Shown here: piece by piece, positions 34,127 to 42,044 of the stretch | Numbering within the stretch: position 1 is the first letter of the stretch | Layout of the letters: the number at the start of each line of letters is the position of its first letter | Assembly: GCA_019634415.1 (NCBI GenBank) | Contig: JAHQVJ010000254.1 | Span: 35,019-99,018, forward strand | Direction of reading: 5' to 3' | From: Myxococcales bacterium | GTDB lineage: Bacteria; Myxococcota_A; UBA796; GCA-2862545 | Length of the DNA stretch: 64,000 nucleotides | Position numbers and translations under genes: made by a program | The notes under the pieces: generated by a model | The model's database searches: none | Told to the model about the DNA's origin: nothing | The model's input: the letters and a program-made list of their open reading frames with translations, nothing else

Positions 34127-36544
34127 ATGGATGACGCCCGCGTGTTCGAGGTGGCCGCCGCCCACGGCGTGGACCCCGAGGTCGTGGCGGAGCTGTGGGC
34201 CCTGCTCGCGGGCAGCACGGCGGCCCCCGACGATGCGCTTCCCACGCCCGATCACCTGCGCCCCACCACCCCGATCGGCCGAGGCGGCACCGCGGAGGTG
34301 ATGGAGGCCTACGACACGCGGCTGCAGCGGCGGGTGGCCATGAAGGTGCTGCACGAGGGCGTGGCCCACGACCCACGAGCGCGGGAGCTGTTCGTGCGGG
34401 AGGCGCGCGCCACCTCGCAGCTGGTACATCCAGGCATCGTGCCCATCCACGAGATCGGCGAGCTGCGCGACGGGCGCCCGTTCTTCACCATGGCCATCGT
34501 GCGGGGGAGGACCCTGCACCAGGTCCTCGAGGAGGAGCCCGCCACGAGCCCCGCCGCACTGCACCGCCTCGTGGCGCTGTTCGCTCGAGCCGTGGACGCC
34601 GTGGCCTACGCTCACGACCACGGCGTTCTGCACCGCGACCTGAAGCCCACGAACATCATGATAGGCCCCTTCGGAACCGTGTTCGTGCTCGACTGGGGGC
34701 TGGTACGCCGGCTGCCGGAGATGGCCGGATCCTCCCTCGAAGGCGCGGATCCCGTGCCCGACCTGTCCATGCCCACCTCGGGCACGGCCCTGGGCCAGAT
34801 CGCAGGAACCCCCGGCTACATGTCGCCCGAGCAGGCCCGCGGAGAGCGGCTGACCCCGGCGTCGGACGTCTCCGCCCTGGGGCTGATCCTCTACGAGGTC
34901 CTGCACTGCCGTCCGGCGCTGCGACCCGGCCGCCCCTGGGAGGCGATCCAGCTGGCGGCGGGAGGCCGAGTGCCATCTCCCACGGAGGGTCCGGAAGCGC
35001 TGCGACAGCTCGTGCGGGACGCCACCACCGCCGAGGCCGCCCGCCGCTTGCCCCACGCAGGCGCCTTCCGCGAGCGCCTGGCGCACTGGCTCGACGGGGA
35101 AGCGGGGCGTCATCGGGCCCAGCAGCTGGTGGCCACCGCCGCTGCCCTGCACGACGACGAGCGCACGCTGCGGGCAAGCGGAGCCGCTCGCCTGGCAGAG
35201 GCCACGCGCCGGCTGGAGGACGTGCCGTCCCACGCCCCCGCCCACGACAAGGTGGCGGCCTGGGCCGACCAAGACGCAGCGCAGCAGCAGCGCAGACAGG
35301 CCGACGAGCTTCACTGGCAGCGTCTGCAGGCGCTCCACGGGGCCCTCACCCACGATCCCGGCTCCCACGCAGCGCTGGATGCGCTGACCGACCACTGGCA
35401 CGCCGTACACCAGCACGCGGAGGCCCAACGCGACCACGCCACCGCCCGCGAGGCGCTCGCTCAGCTGCGCCACCACGACCGAGGGCGCTACGCCGACTAC
35501 CTGGCAGGCACCGGCCGACTCACACTGCGCACCGAGCCGCCCGGTGTCCCGGCCGTCCTGTTCCCACTGCAACCCCGTGCCCGTCGCCTGGTGCGAGGTG
35601 CACCGCAGCCGCTGCCGCCCACCCCCATCGACCTCGAGCTGCCCGTCGGAAGCTACGTCGTCGTCCTGGGAGACGCTCCGGGCGTCGCGGTGCCGGTCCA
35701 GATCGGCCGCAACCAGGTCTGGGAGCAACCTCCCGTGCGGCTGCCCACCGCCCTCGGGCCCGACGATCGCTACGTGCCCGCAGGGCCCTTCCTGGCCGGC
35801 TGGCCCGAGACCACCTCGCAGAGCCAGCCCTGGCACACCGCACGGACCGACGCCTTCGTGATCCGAAAGCACCCCGTCACCCACCGCGAGTACCTGGCGT
35901 TCGTGAACGCCCTGATCGACGCTGGCGACGAGGCCACGGCCCTGCGCATGGCTCCCCGAGAGCGCGGCGCCAGGCCCGATCAGCCCGGGCCCGTGTGCTA
36001 CGCCCGAGACGACACCGGGCACTTCGTGCTCGCCCCCGATGCCGACGGCGATCTGTGGGATCCGGACTGGCCCGTGTTCCTGGTGGACTACGAGGCGGCC
36101 TGCGCCTACGCCGCCCACATCGCGCACACCACGGGCAAGCCCTGGCGACTGCCCACGGAGCAGGAGTGGGAGAAGGCCGCTCGCGGCGTGGACGGCCGAC
36201 CCTACCCCTGGGGAGAGCACTTCGACGCGAGCTTCGCCTGCGTTCGCGCCAGCCACGCTGGCCGGCCCGTGCCCGCGCCCGTCGAAGCCTTTCCCGACGA
36301 CTGCAGCGTGTACGGCGTGCAAGGCATGGCCGGCAACCTCCGCGACTGGTGCAGCGACCCGTTCCTCGACGGCCGAGCCGACCTCGATCCCGATCTCGCC
36401 CCCCGCGTGCTGCGTGGCGGCTGCTGGTACTTCTCGGAGTCGGGCTCGCACCTGTCGGTCCGCTTCGCCCTCGACATCCACAACCGCGGTGACACCATCG
36501 GCTTTCGCCTGGCTCGAAGCCTCGCTCAGGCCGACTTCGCGTAG
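34127..36544 (+). CDS. Ser/Thr protein kinase fused to SUMF1/FGE-sulfatase domain
   Basis: 805 residues. ATG 34127 has GGAG at six bases; an earlier in-frame ATG (34115) does not. Kinase domain: GRGGTAEV (51-58), AMK with Lys73, HRDLKPTN (169-176, Asp171), DWG motif from 189, MSPEQA. A linker of helical repeats rich in His/Arg (residues ~315-460, REHAEAQRDHATAREALAQL-type) follows, and the C-terminal ~250 residues are a SUMF1/formylglycine-generating-enzyme-like domain (RYVPAGPFLAGWP, PVTHREYLAFVN, WRLPTEQEWEKAARG, YPWGEHFD, VYGVQGMAGNLRDWC, RVLRGGCWYF, FRLAR). Similar kinase-FGE fusions exist in Chlamydia Pkn1. The catalytic Cys pattern of true FGE is not clear, so it may be a binding fold. 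Confidence 0.9.
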   Translation: MDDARVFEVAAAHGVDPEVVAELWALLAGSTAAPDDALPTPDHLRPTTPIGRGGTAEVMEAYDTRLQRRVAMKVLHEGVAHDPRARELFVREARATSQLVHPGIVPIHEIGELRDGRPFFTMAIVRGRTLHQVLEEEPATSPAALHRLVALFARAVDAVAYAHDHGVLHRDLKPTNIMIGPFGTVFVLDWGLVRRLPEMAGSSLEGADPVPDLSMPTSGTALGQIAGTPGYMSPEQARGERLTPASDVSALGLILYEVLHCRPALRPGRPWEAIQLAAGGRVPSPTEGPEALRQLVRDATTAEAARRLPHAGAFRERLAHWLDGEAGRHRAQQLVATAAALHDDERTLRASGAARLAEATRRLEDVPSHAPAHDKVAAWADQDAAQQQRRQADELHWQRLQALHGALTHDPGSHAALDALTDHWHAVHQHAEAQRDHATAREALAQLRHHDRGRYADYLAGTGRLTLRTEPPGVPAVLFPLQPRARRLVRGAPQPLPPTPIDLELPVGSYVVVLGDAPGVAVPVQIGRNQVWEQPPVRLPTALGPDDRYVPAGPFLAGWPETTSQSQPWHTARTDAFVIRKHPVTHREYLAFVNALIDAGDEATALRMAPRERGARPDQPGPVCYARDDTGHFVLAPDADGDLWDPDWPVFLVDYEAACAYAAHIAHTTGKPWRLPTEQEWEKAARGVDGRPYPWGEHFDASFACVRASHAGRPVPAPVEAFPDDCSVYGVQGMAGNLRDWCSDPFLDGRADLDPDLAPRVLRGGCWYFSESGSHLSVRFALDIHNRGDTIGFRLARSLAQADFA

Positions 36545-36810
36545 CACGCCGATGGGGTCCGATCCGGTTCGCATGGTTCACGGTACACTGCAGAGACCAC
36601 AGTGGGACCCTTCATCGATCCTACACGCCCAGATTAGCAAGCTCAAAGCTTGAGCAATAGGCAGGAATCAGAATTCGAGCCAGAAACTTGCACAGCAACT
36701 CGCAATTCGTGCAAGCAAGCTCGCCCGTGTAGGATCTGGTCAGGATGTGCAGCAGATAGCCCAGGGCTAACCTCGGGATGGCTCAATCAAGCCACGAGAG
36801 GAAAGCCACG
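36545..36810. other. Intergenic region with three inverted repeats
   Basis: No gene is seen here. The stretch is noticeably richer in A and T than its surroundings and holds GCTCAA-3-TTGAGC (36641-36655), CTTGCAC-15-GTGCAAG (36687-36715) and TGGCT-6-AGCCA (36779-36794), the last just before the ribosome site of the repeat-protein gene. They could be operator sites or RNA hairpins; no clean promoter can be picked. Confidence 0.4.
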
Positions 36811-37956
36811 ATGACCATTGCTGTACTGTTCACCGCCGTGACCACCCAAGTCTCGATCGCCAAGGAGGTCGAGGAGGCTCCCGAGAAGGAGGACGCTGCA
36901 GGCGCCATCGAGATCTGCAACTGCGAGGACGACGACGGCGACGGCCTCGTCGACGAGGATCTGGACTGCGAGTACAAGGCCACCATCGAGCTCACCGCCG
37001 ACGACGCCTACGATGCCTACCTCGACGGCGCCCTGGTGGGATCGGACACCGACTGGACCGACATCGAGACCTACAGCACCGCCGTGCCTGCAGGCACCCA
37101 TCACTACGCGGTGTACGCCGAAGACACGCAGGGCGTGGTGGCTGGGTTCCTGGCCGCCGTCTACGTGGACGGCGCGCTGATCGACCTCACCGACGACGCA
37201 GCCAGCAACTGGATGGGCACCAGCGTGAACCCCGGCACGGGCTGGACCACCACCACCGCAGGGCTGAACTCCACGGTGTCGGCTCCCTGCACGGAGTGGG
37301 GCACTTTCTGGCCGCAGCCGCTGCTGTCGCTGGGTGCGGACTGGGTGTGGGAGGAGGACTGCCAGGACGAGGCCAGCTACCCCGAGAACTGGTACGTGCT
37401 GGAGTTCGAGGTCTGCCCCGAGGCCATCCCACCCGAGATCTGCAACTGCGAAGACGACGACGGCGACGGCCTGGTGGACGAGGGACTGCGCTGCGAGTAC
37501 CCCGTCGCCATGCGGATCACCGCCGACGACGAGTACGACGCCTACGTCGACGGTGCGCTGTGGGGCAGCGACAGCGACTGGACCGACATCGAGAGCTACG
37601 CCACCTCCGTGCCCGCCGGCACGCATCACCTCGCGGTGTACGCCCAGGACACCCAGGGCGTGGTCGCCGGGTTCATGGCGGCGGTCTCGGTGAACGGCGT
37701 GGTGGTGGACCTCACCGACGACGTCAACAGCAACTGGATGGGCACCAGCGTGAGCCCTGGCGGCAGCTGGACCACCACCACCGCGGGCCTCAACCCCACG
37801 GTGTCGGCCACCTGCCCGGACTGGGGCACGTTCTGGCCCGCAGGGCTGTTGAGCATGGGTGCGGACTGGGTCTGGGAGAAGGACTGCTCGGATCCCACCA
37901 CGTACCCCGAGAACTGGTACGTGCTGGAGCTCGAGGTCTGCCCCGAGGCCCTCTAG
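36811..37956 (+). CDS. Exported protein of two ~174-residue repeats with MopE-like Ca-binding motif
   Basis: 381 residues; ATG 36811 has GAGGAAAG upstream. A short signal-like segment (TIAVLFTAVTTQVSIAK) is followed by an acidic linker and two near-identical repeats of ~174 residues, each starting with EICNCEDDDGDGLVDE, a metal-binding Asp-rich motif like that of MopE-related proteins, and containing YDAYLDGALVGSD, VVAGFLAAV and WTTTTAGLN. The repeats have paired Cys and many Trp and look like a lectin- or carbohydrate-binding-like beta fold (PA14-like). Probably a secreted surface protein. It converges on the Fur-family gene with a three-base gap. Confidence 0.8.
   Translation: MTIAVLFTAVTTQVSIAKEVEEAPEKEDAAGAIEICNCEDDDGDGLVDEDLDCEYKATIELTADDAYDAYLDGALVGSDTDWTDIETYSTAVPAGTHHYAVYAEDTQGVVAGFLAAVYVDGALIDLTDDAASNWMGTSVNPGTGWTTTTAGLNSTVSAPCTEWGTFWPQPLLSLGADWVWEEDCQDEASYPENWYVLEFEVCPEAIPPEICNCEDDDGDGLVDEGLRCEYPVAMRITADDEYDAYVDGALWGSDSDWTDIESYATSVPAGTHHLAVYAQDTQGVVAGFMAAVSVNGVVVDLTDDVNSNWMGTSVSPGGSWTTTTAGLNPTVSATCPDWGTFWPAGLLSMGADWVWEKDCSDPTTYPENWYVLELEVCPEAL
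36910..37956 (+). repeat. Two tandem ~525-bp coding repeats
   Basis: Unit 1 is 36910-37434 and unit 2 is 37435-37956. Both start at the codons for EICNC and share long stretches of the same order and wording at protein level, with moderate divergence in DNA; the duplication lies wholly inside one gene and preserves the reading frame. Confidence 0.85.
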
Positions 37957-37959
37957 AGC

Positions 37960-38403
37960 CTACTTCGCCGCGGTGCACACAGCGCAGGTGCCGCGCACGT
38001 GCAGCTGCACGTCGGCACCGCGCAGCATCTCCGGCAGCCCGCCGTCGCGGGCCCGGAGCTCCAGCGGCGGCAAGCAGCTCACGTCGCCGCAGGTGTCGCA
38101 CAGGAAGTGAGCATGGTCGTCGTCGATGGGGCGGCAGGCGTCGAACAGCTCGTAGCGCCACACCCGATCCCCCAGATCCATGCGGCGCAGCAGCTGCTGG
38201 TCTGCGAGATCGGCCAGGATCCGCCACACGGTGGCCTTGTCGAAGGCGCCGTCGGGCAGCGACCCCATGACCTGCTCGTGGGTCATGGGGCGCTTGCACT
38301 CGTGCAGCGCCACCAGGACCGCGATGCGAGGCGCAGTGGCCCGGAGACCCTGCTTGCGCAGCAGGGCCCGGATCTCCTGTCGCACCTCGTCTAGGGGAGC
38401 CAT
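37960..38403 (-). CDS. Fur-family metalloregulator, probably Zur-like
   Basis: 147 residues, ATG 38403 with GAGGGG upstream. A winged helix (RKQGLRATAPRIAVLVALHECKRPMTHEQVMGSLPDGAFDKATVWRILADLADQQLLRR) is followed by the Fur dimer domain with metal ligands DDDHAHFLCDTCG and the C-terminal Cys pair (GTCAVC). Two CxxC pairs give the structural zinc site. It is the last gene of a run TonB-receptor, lipoprotein, Fur protein on one strand, which fits a zinc- or iron-uptake regulon with self-regulation; the zinc assignment is inferred from the MerC-like neighbour and the locus type. Confidence 0.88.
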   Translation of the reverse strand: MAPLDEVRQEIRALLRKQGLRATAPRIAVLVALHECKRPMTHEQVMGSLPDGAFDKATVWRILADLADQQLLRRMDLGDRVWRYELFDACRPIDDDHAHFLCDTCGDVSCLPPLELRARDGGLPEMLRGADVQLHVRGTCAVCTAAK

Positions 38404-38419
38404 GGCTCCCCTCGTAACG

Positions 38420-39025
38420 CTACTGCACCTCGATGGGGAACGTGGCTTCCACGTCGTTGTCGCCACCGATGGCACCGAATCCGGAGGCAGCGACGTCCTC
38501 GGCGGCACCCGCCACCTTCACCGCGTTGCCGTCCTCGGGCGGCATGTGGCGCAACGTGATCACGAAGTCGCCCGTGCCCGCGGCCAGGGCCGTGACCGTG
38601 TTGGCCAGACCGATCGGCAGTCCCTCCCCGTCCATGTCGGCGTAGGCGTGCTCCACCACCGCGTTGGCGTTGGTGCCCGTGGCGGGGCCCTGCACACCGC
38701 TACCCGTCACGAAGATCTGGTGCTCGTCGTCTTCGTCCGCGATCTCCTCGGTGATGTCCTCGGCAGGATCCTCGAGCTCGTTGAGGAACGCCACCGACAG
38801 GTCGTAGGCCGTGCCGTCGGCGAGCACGATGTCGTCGATGACGGGGTTGCCGTCTCCCTCGACGTCGACCCAGCTCGCCTCCACCGCCGCGCCACCGCCC
38901 TGCGGCGCGAAGGTCAGCACCACGGTGGTGATCACCTCCTCCTCGTTCTCACCATCGGGCGTCTCCACGTCGCCACCGCAGGCAGCAGCAAGCGCCATCA
39001 GCGGAAGCCATCGAAGCACGGTCAT
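38420..39025 (-). CDS. Lipoprotein of metal-uptake locus (type-1 periplasmic-binding-like)
   Basis: 201 residues; ATG 39025 with GAGGAG upstream. Lipobox LAAAC (Cys16). The mature protein has a well-conserved-looking pattern: VVLTFAPQGGG, ASWVDVEGDGNPVIDDIVL, YDLSVAFLNELEDPAEDITEEIADEDDEHQIFV, VVEHAYADMDGEGLPIGL, which is seen in lipoproteins encoded beside TonB-dependent receptors in marine bacteria. The Asp/Glu/His-rich centre may bind a metal before handing it to the receptor. It sits between the receptor and the Fur gene with 16-base gaps on both sides. Confidence 0.78.
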   Translation of the reverse strand: MTVLRWLPLMALAAACGGDVETPDGENEEEVITTVVLTFAPQGGGAAVEASWVDVEGDGNPVIDDIVLADGTAYDLSVAFLNELEDPAEDITEEIADEDDEHQIFVTGSGVQGPATGTNANAVVEHAYADMDGEGLPIGLANTVTALAAGTGDFVITLRHMPPEDGNAVKVAGAAEDVAASGFGAIGGDNDVEATFPIEVQ

Positions 39026-39041
39026 GTCGCTCTCCTCTCGT

Positions 39042-41516
39042 TCAGAAGTCGGTACCCAGCCGAACTTGGAGGTCCCGACCGGGCTGATCCGCGTAGTAGC
39101 GGAGCAAGCTCGTGTACTCGCGGTAGGTCTCGTTCAGCAGGTTGCGGCCCTGCACACCGATGCGCAGGGGCCTCGGCCCCCTGCCCAGCGATGCCTCCGC
39201 AGACAGCCCCAGCAAGGCGAAGCCAGCGGGTGCCGGGGCGAAGTCCAGCGCCGGGTCCACGCGCGATTGCCGCGCCACCGCGTCCACCGAGGCCCGCACC
39301 GACACCTCGCGGATCGGACCGCGCAAGGGGGGCCGGACCACCAGATCCACCCGCAGGTGATCGGGCGGCGTGCCCACCAGCTGCTCCCCGGTGGCCCGAT
39401 CCGTCGCACGCACGATGGCCCCGAGCAGATCCACGCCCACGACCGCCTGGGGGCCGAGCTGAAGTGAGCCGTCGAGGCCGCTCACGCCGGCTCGGATGGG
39501 ACGGTAGGAGAACCGCGGCCACGCCCCTCGGATGGTCACGTCGACGAGCGGCTGCCCGTCGTCACCGAACTCGGGGGCGAAGTAGATGTAGTCGCGGATG
39601 TCGTTGGCGTAGGCCGATGCCTCGGCCTGCAGCCACGGCAGCCGCAGGCCCGTGGTCACGCTCAGGGAGTACGCCGTCTCCACGCCCAGATCGGGGGAGC
39701 CCAGGGCGAACACGGGAAACGACGGTGCACTGCCGATCAGGTACAGCTCGTCCACATTGGGGAACCGGTTCGCGACCGACGCGTCCACCTTCAGATCGAG
39801 GTGCTCCGGCACCAGGTGCAGCAGGCCTCCCACCGACAGCGAGCCAGCCTGGTACGACGCCGGACACTGGGCCACGACCCCGTCGAAGTCGCAGCGCTCG
39901 TCGTCGAGGTTGCCGCGGCGCTCGTGGCGCTCGAAGTCGTTGTCGGTCATGAAGGCCGTGCGCGCCAAGCCGTCCACGCGGCCGCCGACCTCCAGATCCA
40001 CCCGCGCGAGGGACAGGCGCTCGAAGGCGAAGGCCCCCGCTCCGAAGGCGCGGAAGTTGGGAAGCAGCGGAACGCCGGTGAAGACGTTTTCCTGCACGCT
40101 GCCCTGCAGCCCCATCCCGCCCGACAGCTCGGCACCCGGCAGGATCAGCGGCGCGTGCTCGAGCAGCACGTCCAGCGAGTGGGTGCGCAGGGTGAAGTCG
40201 AACTGGGCGCGCGTCACGGAGTCGCGCACCTGATCCGCCTCCTGCCGGCGGTTGAGCTGAAACGCATAGGAGGCCACCAGCGAGCCCCAGGCGCCCGACG
40301 TCTCGCCGTGCACCGACAGCACGTCGTGGGCCACGTCTTGAAGCGGTCGGTCGAGGTCGGTGGTGACGGACCACAGGTCTGCGGTGGCCGGACGGTCGCG
40401 CGCCAGCTGGTCCCGAAACGCCGACGGACTCGAGCTCTGCACCCCGTAGAAGATCCCGGCACGGAGGTCGTAGTGACGCCACGAAGCACGGAGCCGACTG
40501 TCTTCGTGCCGCAGCCCCAGGGACATGCCCAGGTTGGTGACCTCGCTCGCCGTGTTGCCCAGCACGTAGTCGGGCGTGGTTCGGCTGGCGCCCACCGCGT
40601 GGTTGCCCTCGATGCGCATCGACAGACCCGGCGCCCCCTCGGGAACCACGTCCAGGCGCACGGCACCATAGGGTCGTCGCCCGTTGCTCGTGTAGGCGAG
40701 CACGCCCTTGCCCCCCACACCCGCCTCCTCCCGAAGCGGAGGCGGTTCCACCAGGATCACGCCGCCGATGGCATCCGGACCGTAGCGAGCGCCCGCCGCC
40801 CCGCGCACCACGCTGATCTGACCTGCCGAGAACGGGTCGATCTCGGTGCCGTGATCCGGCCCCCACTTCTGGCTCTCGTGGCGGATGCCGTCGTTGAGCA
40901 CCAGCAGCCGCCGCTCCTGTTGGCCTCGGATGATGGGCTTCGACGCATCGGCCGTGCCCCCCGCGATGCGCACACCCGCCACTTGACTCACGGTCTCAGC
41001 CAGATCGGAGCCTGTCGAGCGCCGAAGCTCGGCCTCGTCGAGGGTGGTCCGCGCGCGCACGTCCGCCAGATCGGGATCGGTGGCGTGGACCACGATCTCG
41101 ATGTCGGGCCCCTCACCCGGCGGCACCGGAGGAGCGAAGTGGAAGTGCACACGGGTGGTGACCACCACCGCGACCCCGCCGCGCCTGGCCGGCTCGAACC
41201 GCAGCGACTGCGCACCCGCGATGGCCGCCTCGTGGAAGATCTCGGGCCCCGACTCCACCTCCACCGAGACCACCGAGCCATCCTCTCCCACCTGCACGAG
41301 CACGCTCACGTCTCCGTGCACGCCGAGCTGTCGGGCGGCAGCTGGATAGTCGAGATCGACCTGCTCCACCAGCCGCGGCGGAGTCAGCGCCTGCTCCTGT
41401 GACGGACGCAGCACGGTGGCGGGAGGGTCGGCCGCCCACACCGCCTTGGGGAGACCCAGGGAGCCGATGGTCACCATCAGCGTGCAGGAAACCAGGGCGG
41501 TGGGACGACCGAGCAT
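39042..41516 (-). CDS. TonB-dependent receptor with N-terminal TonB-C-like domain
   Basis: 824 residues. After a signal peptide (SLGLPKAVWA) comes a domain of ~80 residues that reads like the C-terminal domain of a TonB energy transducer (LDYPAAARQLGVHGDVSVLVQVGEDGSV ... GAQSLRFEPARRGGVAVVVTTRVHFHF), then a standard plug (IRGQQERRLLVLNDGIRHESQKWGPDHG...) and a beta-barrel ending in ...VRLGTDF, with terminal Phe. Receptors import metal complexes, B12 or siderophores; the neighbouring Fur and MerC-like genes point to a metal such as zinc or copper. Its start faces a palindromic operator candidate. Confidence 0.9.
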   Translation of the reverse strand: MLGRPTALVSCTLMVTIGSLGLPKAVWAADPPATVLRPSQEQALTPPRLVEQVDLDYPAAARQLGVHGDVSVLVQVGEDGSVVSVEVESGPEIFHEAAIAGAQSLRFEPARRGGVAVVVTTRVHFHFAPPVPPGEGPDIEIVVHATDPDLADVRARTTLDEAELRRSTGSDLAETVSQVAGVRIAGGTADASKPIIRGQQERRLLVLNDGIRHESQKWGPDHGTEIDPFSAGQISVVRGAAGARYGPDAIGGVILVEPPPLREEAGVGGKGVLAYTSNGRRPYGAVRLDVVPEGAPGLSMRIEGNHAVGASRTTPDYVLGNTASEVTNLGMSLGLRHEDSRLRASWRHYDLRAGIFYGVQSSSPSAFRDQLARDRPATADLWSVTTDLDRPLQDVAHDVLSVHGETSGAWGSLVASYAFQLNRRQEADQVRDSVTRAQFDFTLRTHSLDVLLEHAPLILPGAELSGGMGLQGSVQENVFTGVPLLPNFRAFGAGAFAFERLSLARVDLEVGGRVDGLARTAFMTDNDFERHERRGNLDDERCDFDGVVAQCPASYQAGSLSVGGLLHLVPEHLDLKVDASVANRFPNVDELYLIGSAPSFPVFALGSPDLGVETAYSLSVTTGLRLPWLQAEASAYANDIRDYIYFAPEFGDDGQPLVDVTIRGAWPRFSYRPIRAGVSGLDGSLQLGPQAVVGVDLLGAIVRATDRATGEQLVGTPPDHLRVDLVVRPPLRGPIREVSVRASVDAVARQSRVDPALDFAPAPAGFALLGLSAEASLGRGPRPLRIGVQGRNLLNETYREYTSLLRYYADQPGRDLQVRLGTDF

Positions 41517-41545
41517 CCTGGGCTGTCTACCGCAGCTGACCTACT

Positions 41546-41564
41546 AGTGCAATTGAATTGCTAT
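41546..41564. promoter_or_regulatory. 19-bp Fur-family-like palindrome
   Basis: The sequence AGTGCAATT-G-AATTGCTAT is a dyad centred on G41555, with 7 of 9 positions pairing (perfect GCAATT/AATTGC core), the size and AT-rich core of a Fur/Zur box. It sits in the ~90-base divergent region between the TonB-receptor gene and the MerC-like gene and would control both. Confidence 0.55.
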
Positions 41565-41605
41565 ATAAGACCATATGGGGTATCAACCTCCAACCTGGAG
41601 CATGG

Positions 41606-42013
41606 ATGGGGACGCGGTCCGAGCAGCGCAGCGCAGATTGGATGGATCGTCTGGGAAGCCTGGCGAGCGCAGCCTGTGTGGTGCACTGCGTGGCCCTGGC
41701 TGCGGTCCCCACCCTCCTGCCGGCCGCGGGCGTGGTGGCGGCGGTCGGCCATGCCCACGAGGGCTTCCTGATGGGAGCGTCTGTCGTACTCGCCCTACCC
41801 GCACTGGCGCTGGGCTTCCAGGCCCACCGGTCCCCCCTCGTCGTCGGTACGTTCGCGACGGGACTCGTGCTGCTCGTGGCCAGCCAGCTGGCCCACGATC
41901 ACGGCGGCCCCATGGGCCTGGCGCTGGCGGTGGCGGGCGGCCTCACCCTGGTGGGCGCCCACCTCGCCAACCTGCGGCAGCGTCACGTGCACGGCCCGAC
42001 GTGCGCCGCGTGA
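41606..42013 (+). CDS. MerC-domain membrane protein
   Basis: 135 residues. ATG 41606 is chosen for the GGAG five bases upstream. Four hydrophobic segments follow, and the opening DRLGSLASAACVVHCVALAAVPTLLP has the Cys-containing first helix of MerC proteins, with histidines in HAHEG and HDHGG between later helices. MerC-domain proteins move or bind metal ions at the inner membrane and are often encoded in Zur-type zinc regulons. It is divergent from the TonB receptor, and the palindrome between them suggests common control. Confidence 0.8.
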   Translation: MGTRSEQRSADWMDRLGSLASAACVVHCVALAAVPTLLPAAGVVAAVGHAHEGFLMGASVVLALPALALGFQAHRSPLVVGTFATGLVLLVASQLAHDHGGPMGLALAVAGGLTLVGAHLANLRQRHVHGPTCAA

Positions 42014-42044
42014 TCAGCTCCGAGCTTCGCACGCAGCTGATCAC
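42010..42044. terminator. Bidirectional hairpin shared by convergent genes
   Basis: GTGATCAGCT (42010-42019) and AGCTGATCAC (42035-42044) are perfectly complementary arms of a 10-bp stem with a 15-base loop. The left arm holds the TGA stop of the MerC gene and the right arm the TGA stop of the convergent lipoprotein gene, so it can terminate or protect both transcripts. No T-run is seen. Confidence 0.6.

Noticed and set aside
34103..36574. An 823-codon open frame on the minus strand across the kinase-SUMF1 gene
   Set aside because: It is a shadow of the GC-rich plus-strand gene; it shows no family motif, is rich in Gly/His/Val from reverse codons and has no ribosome site.
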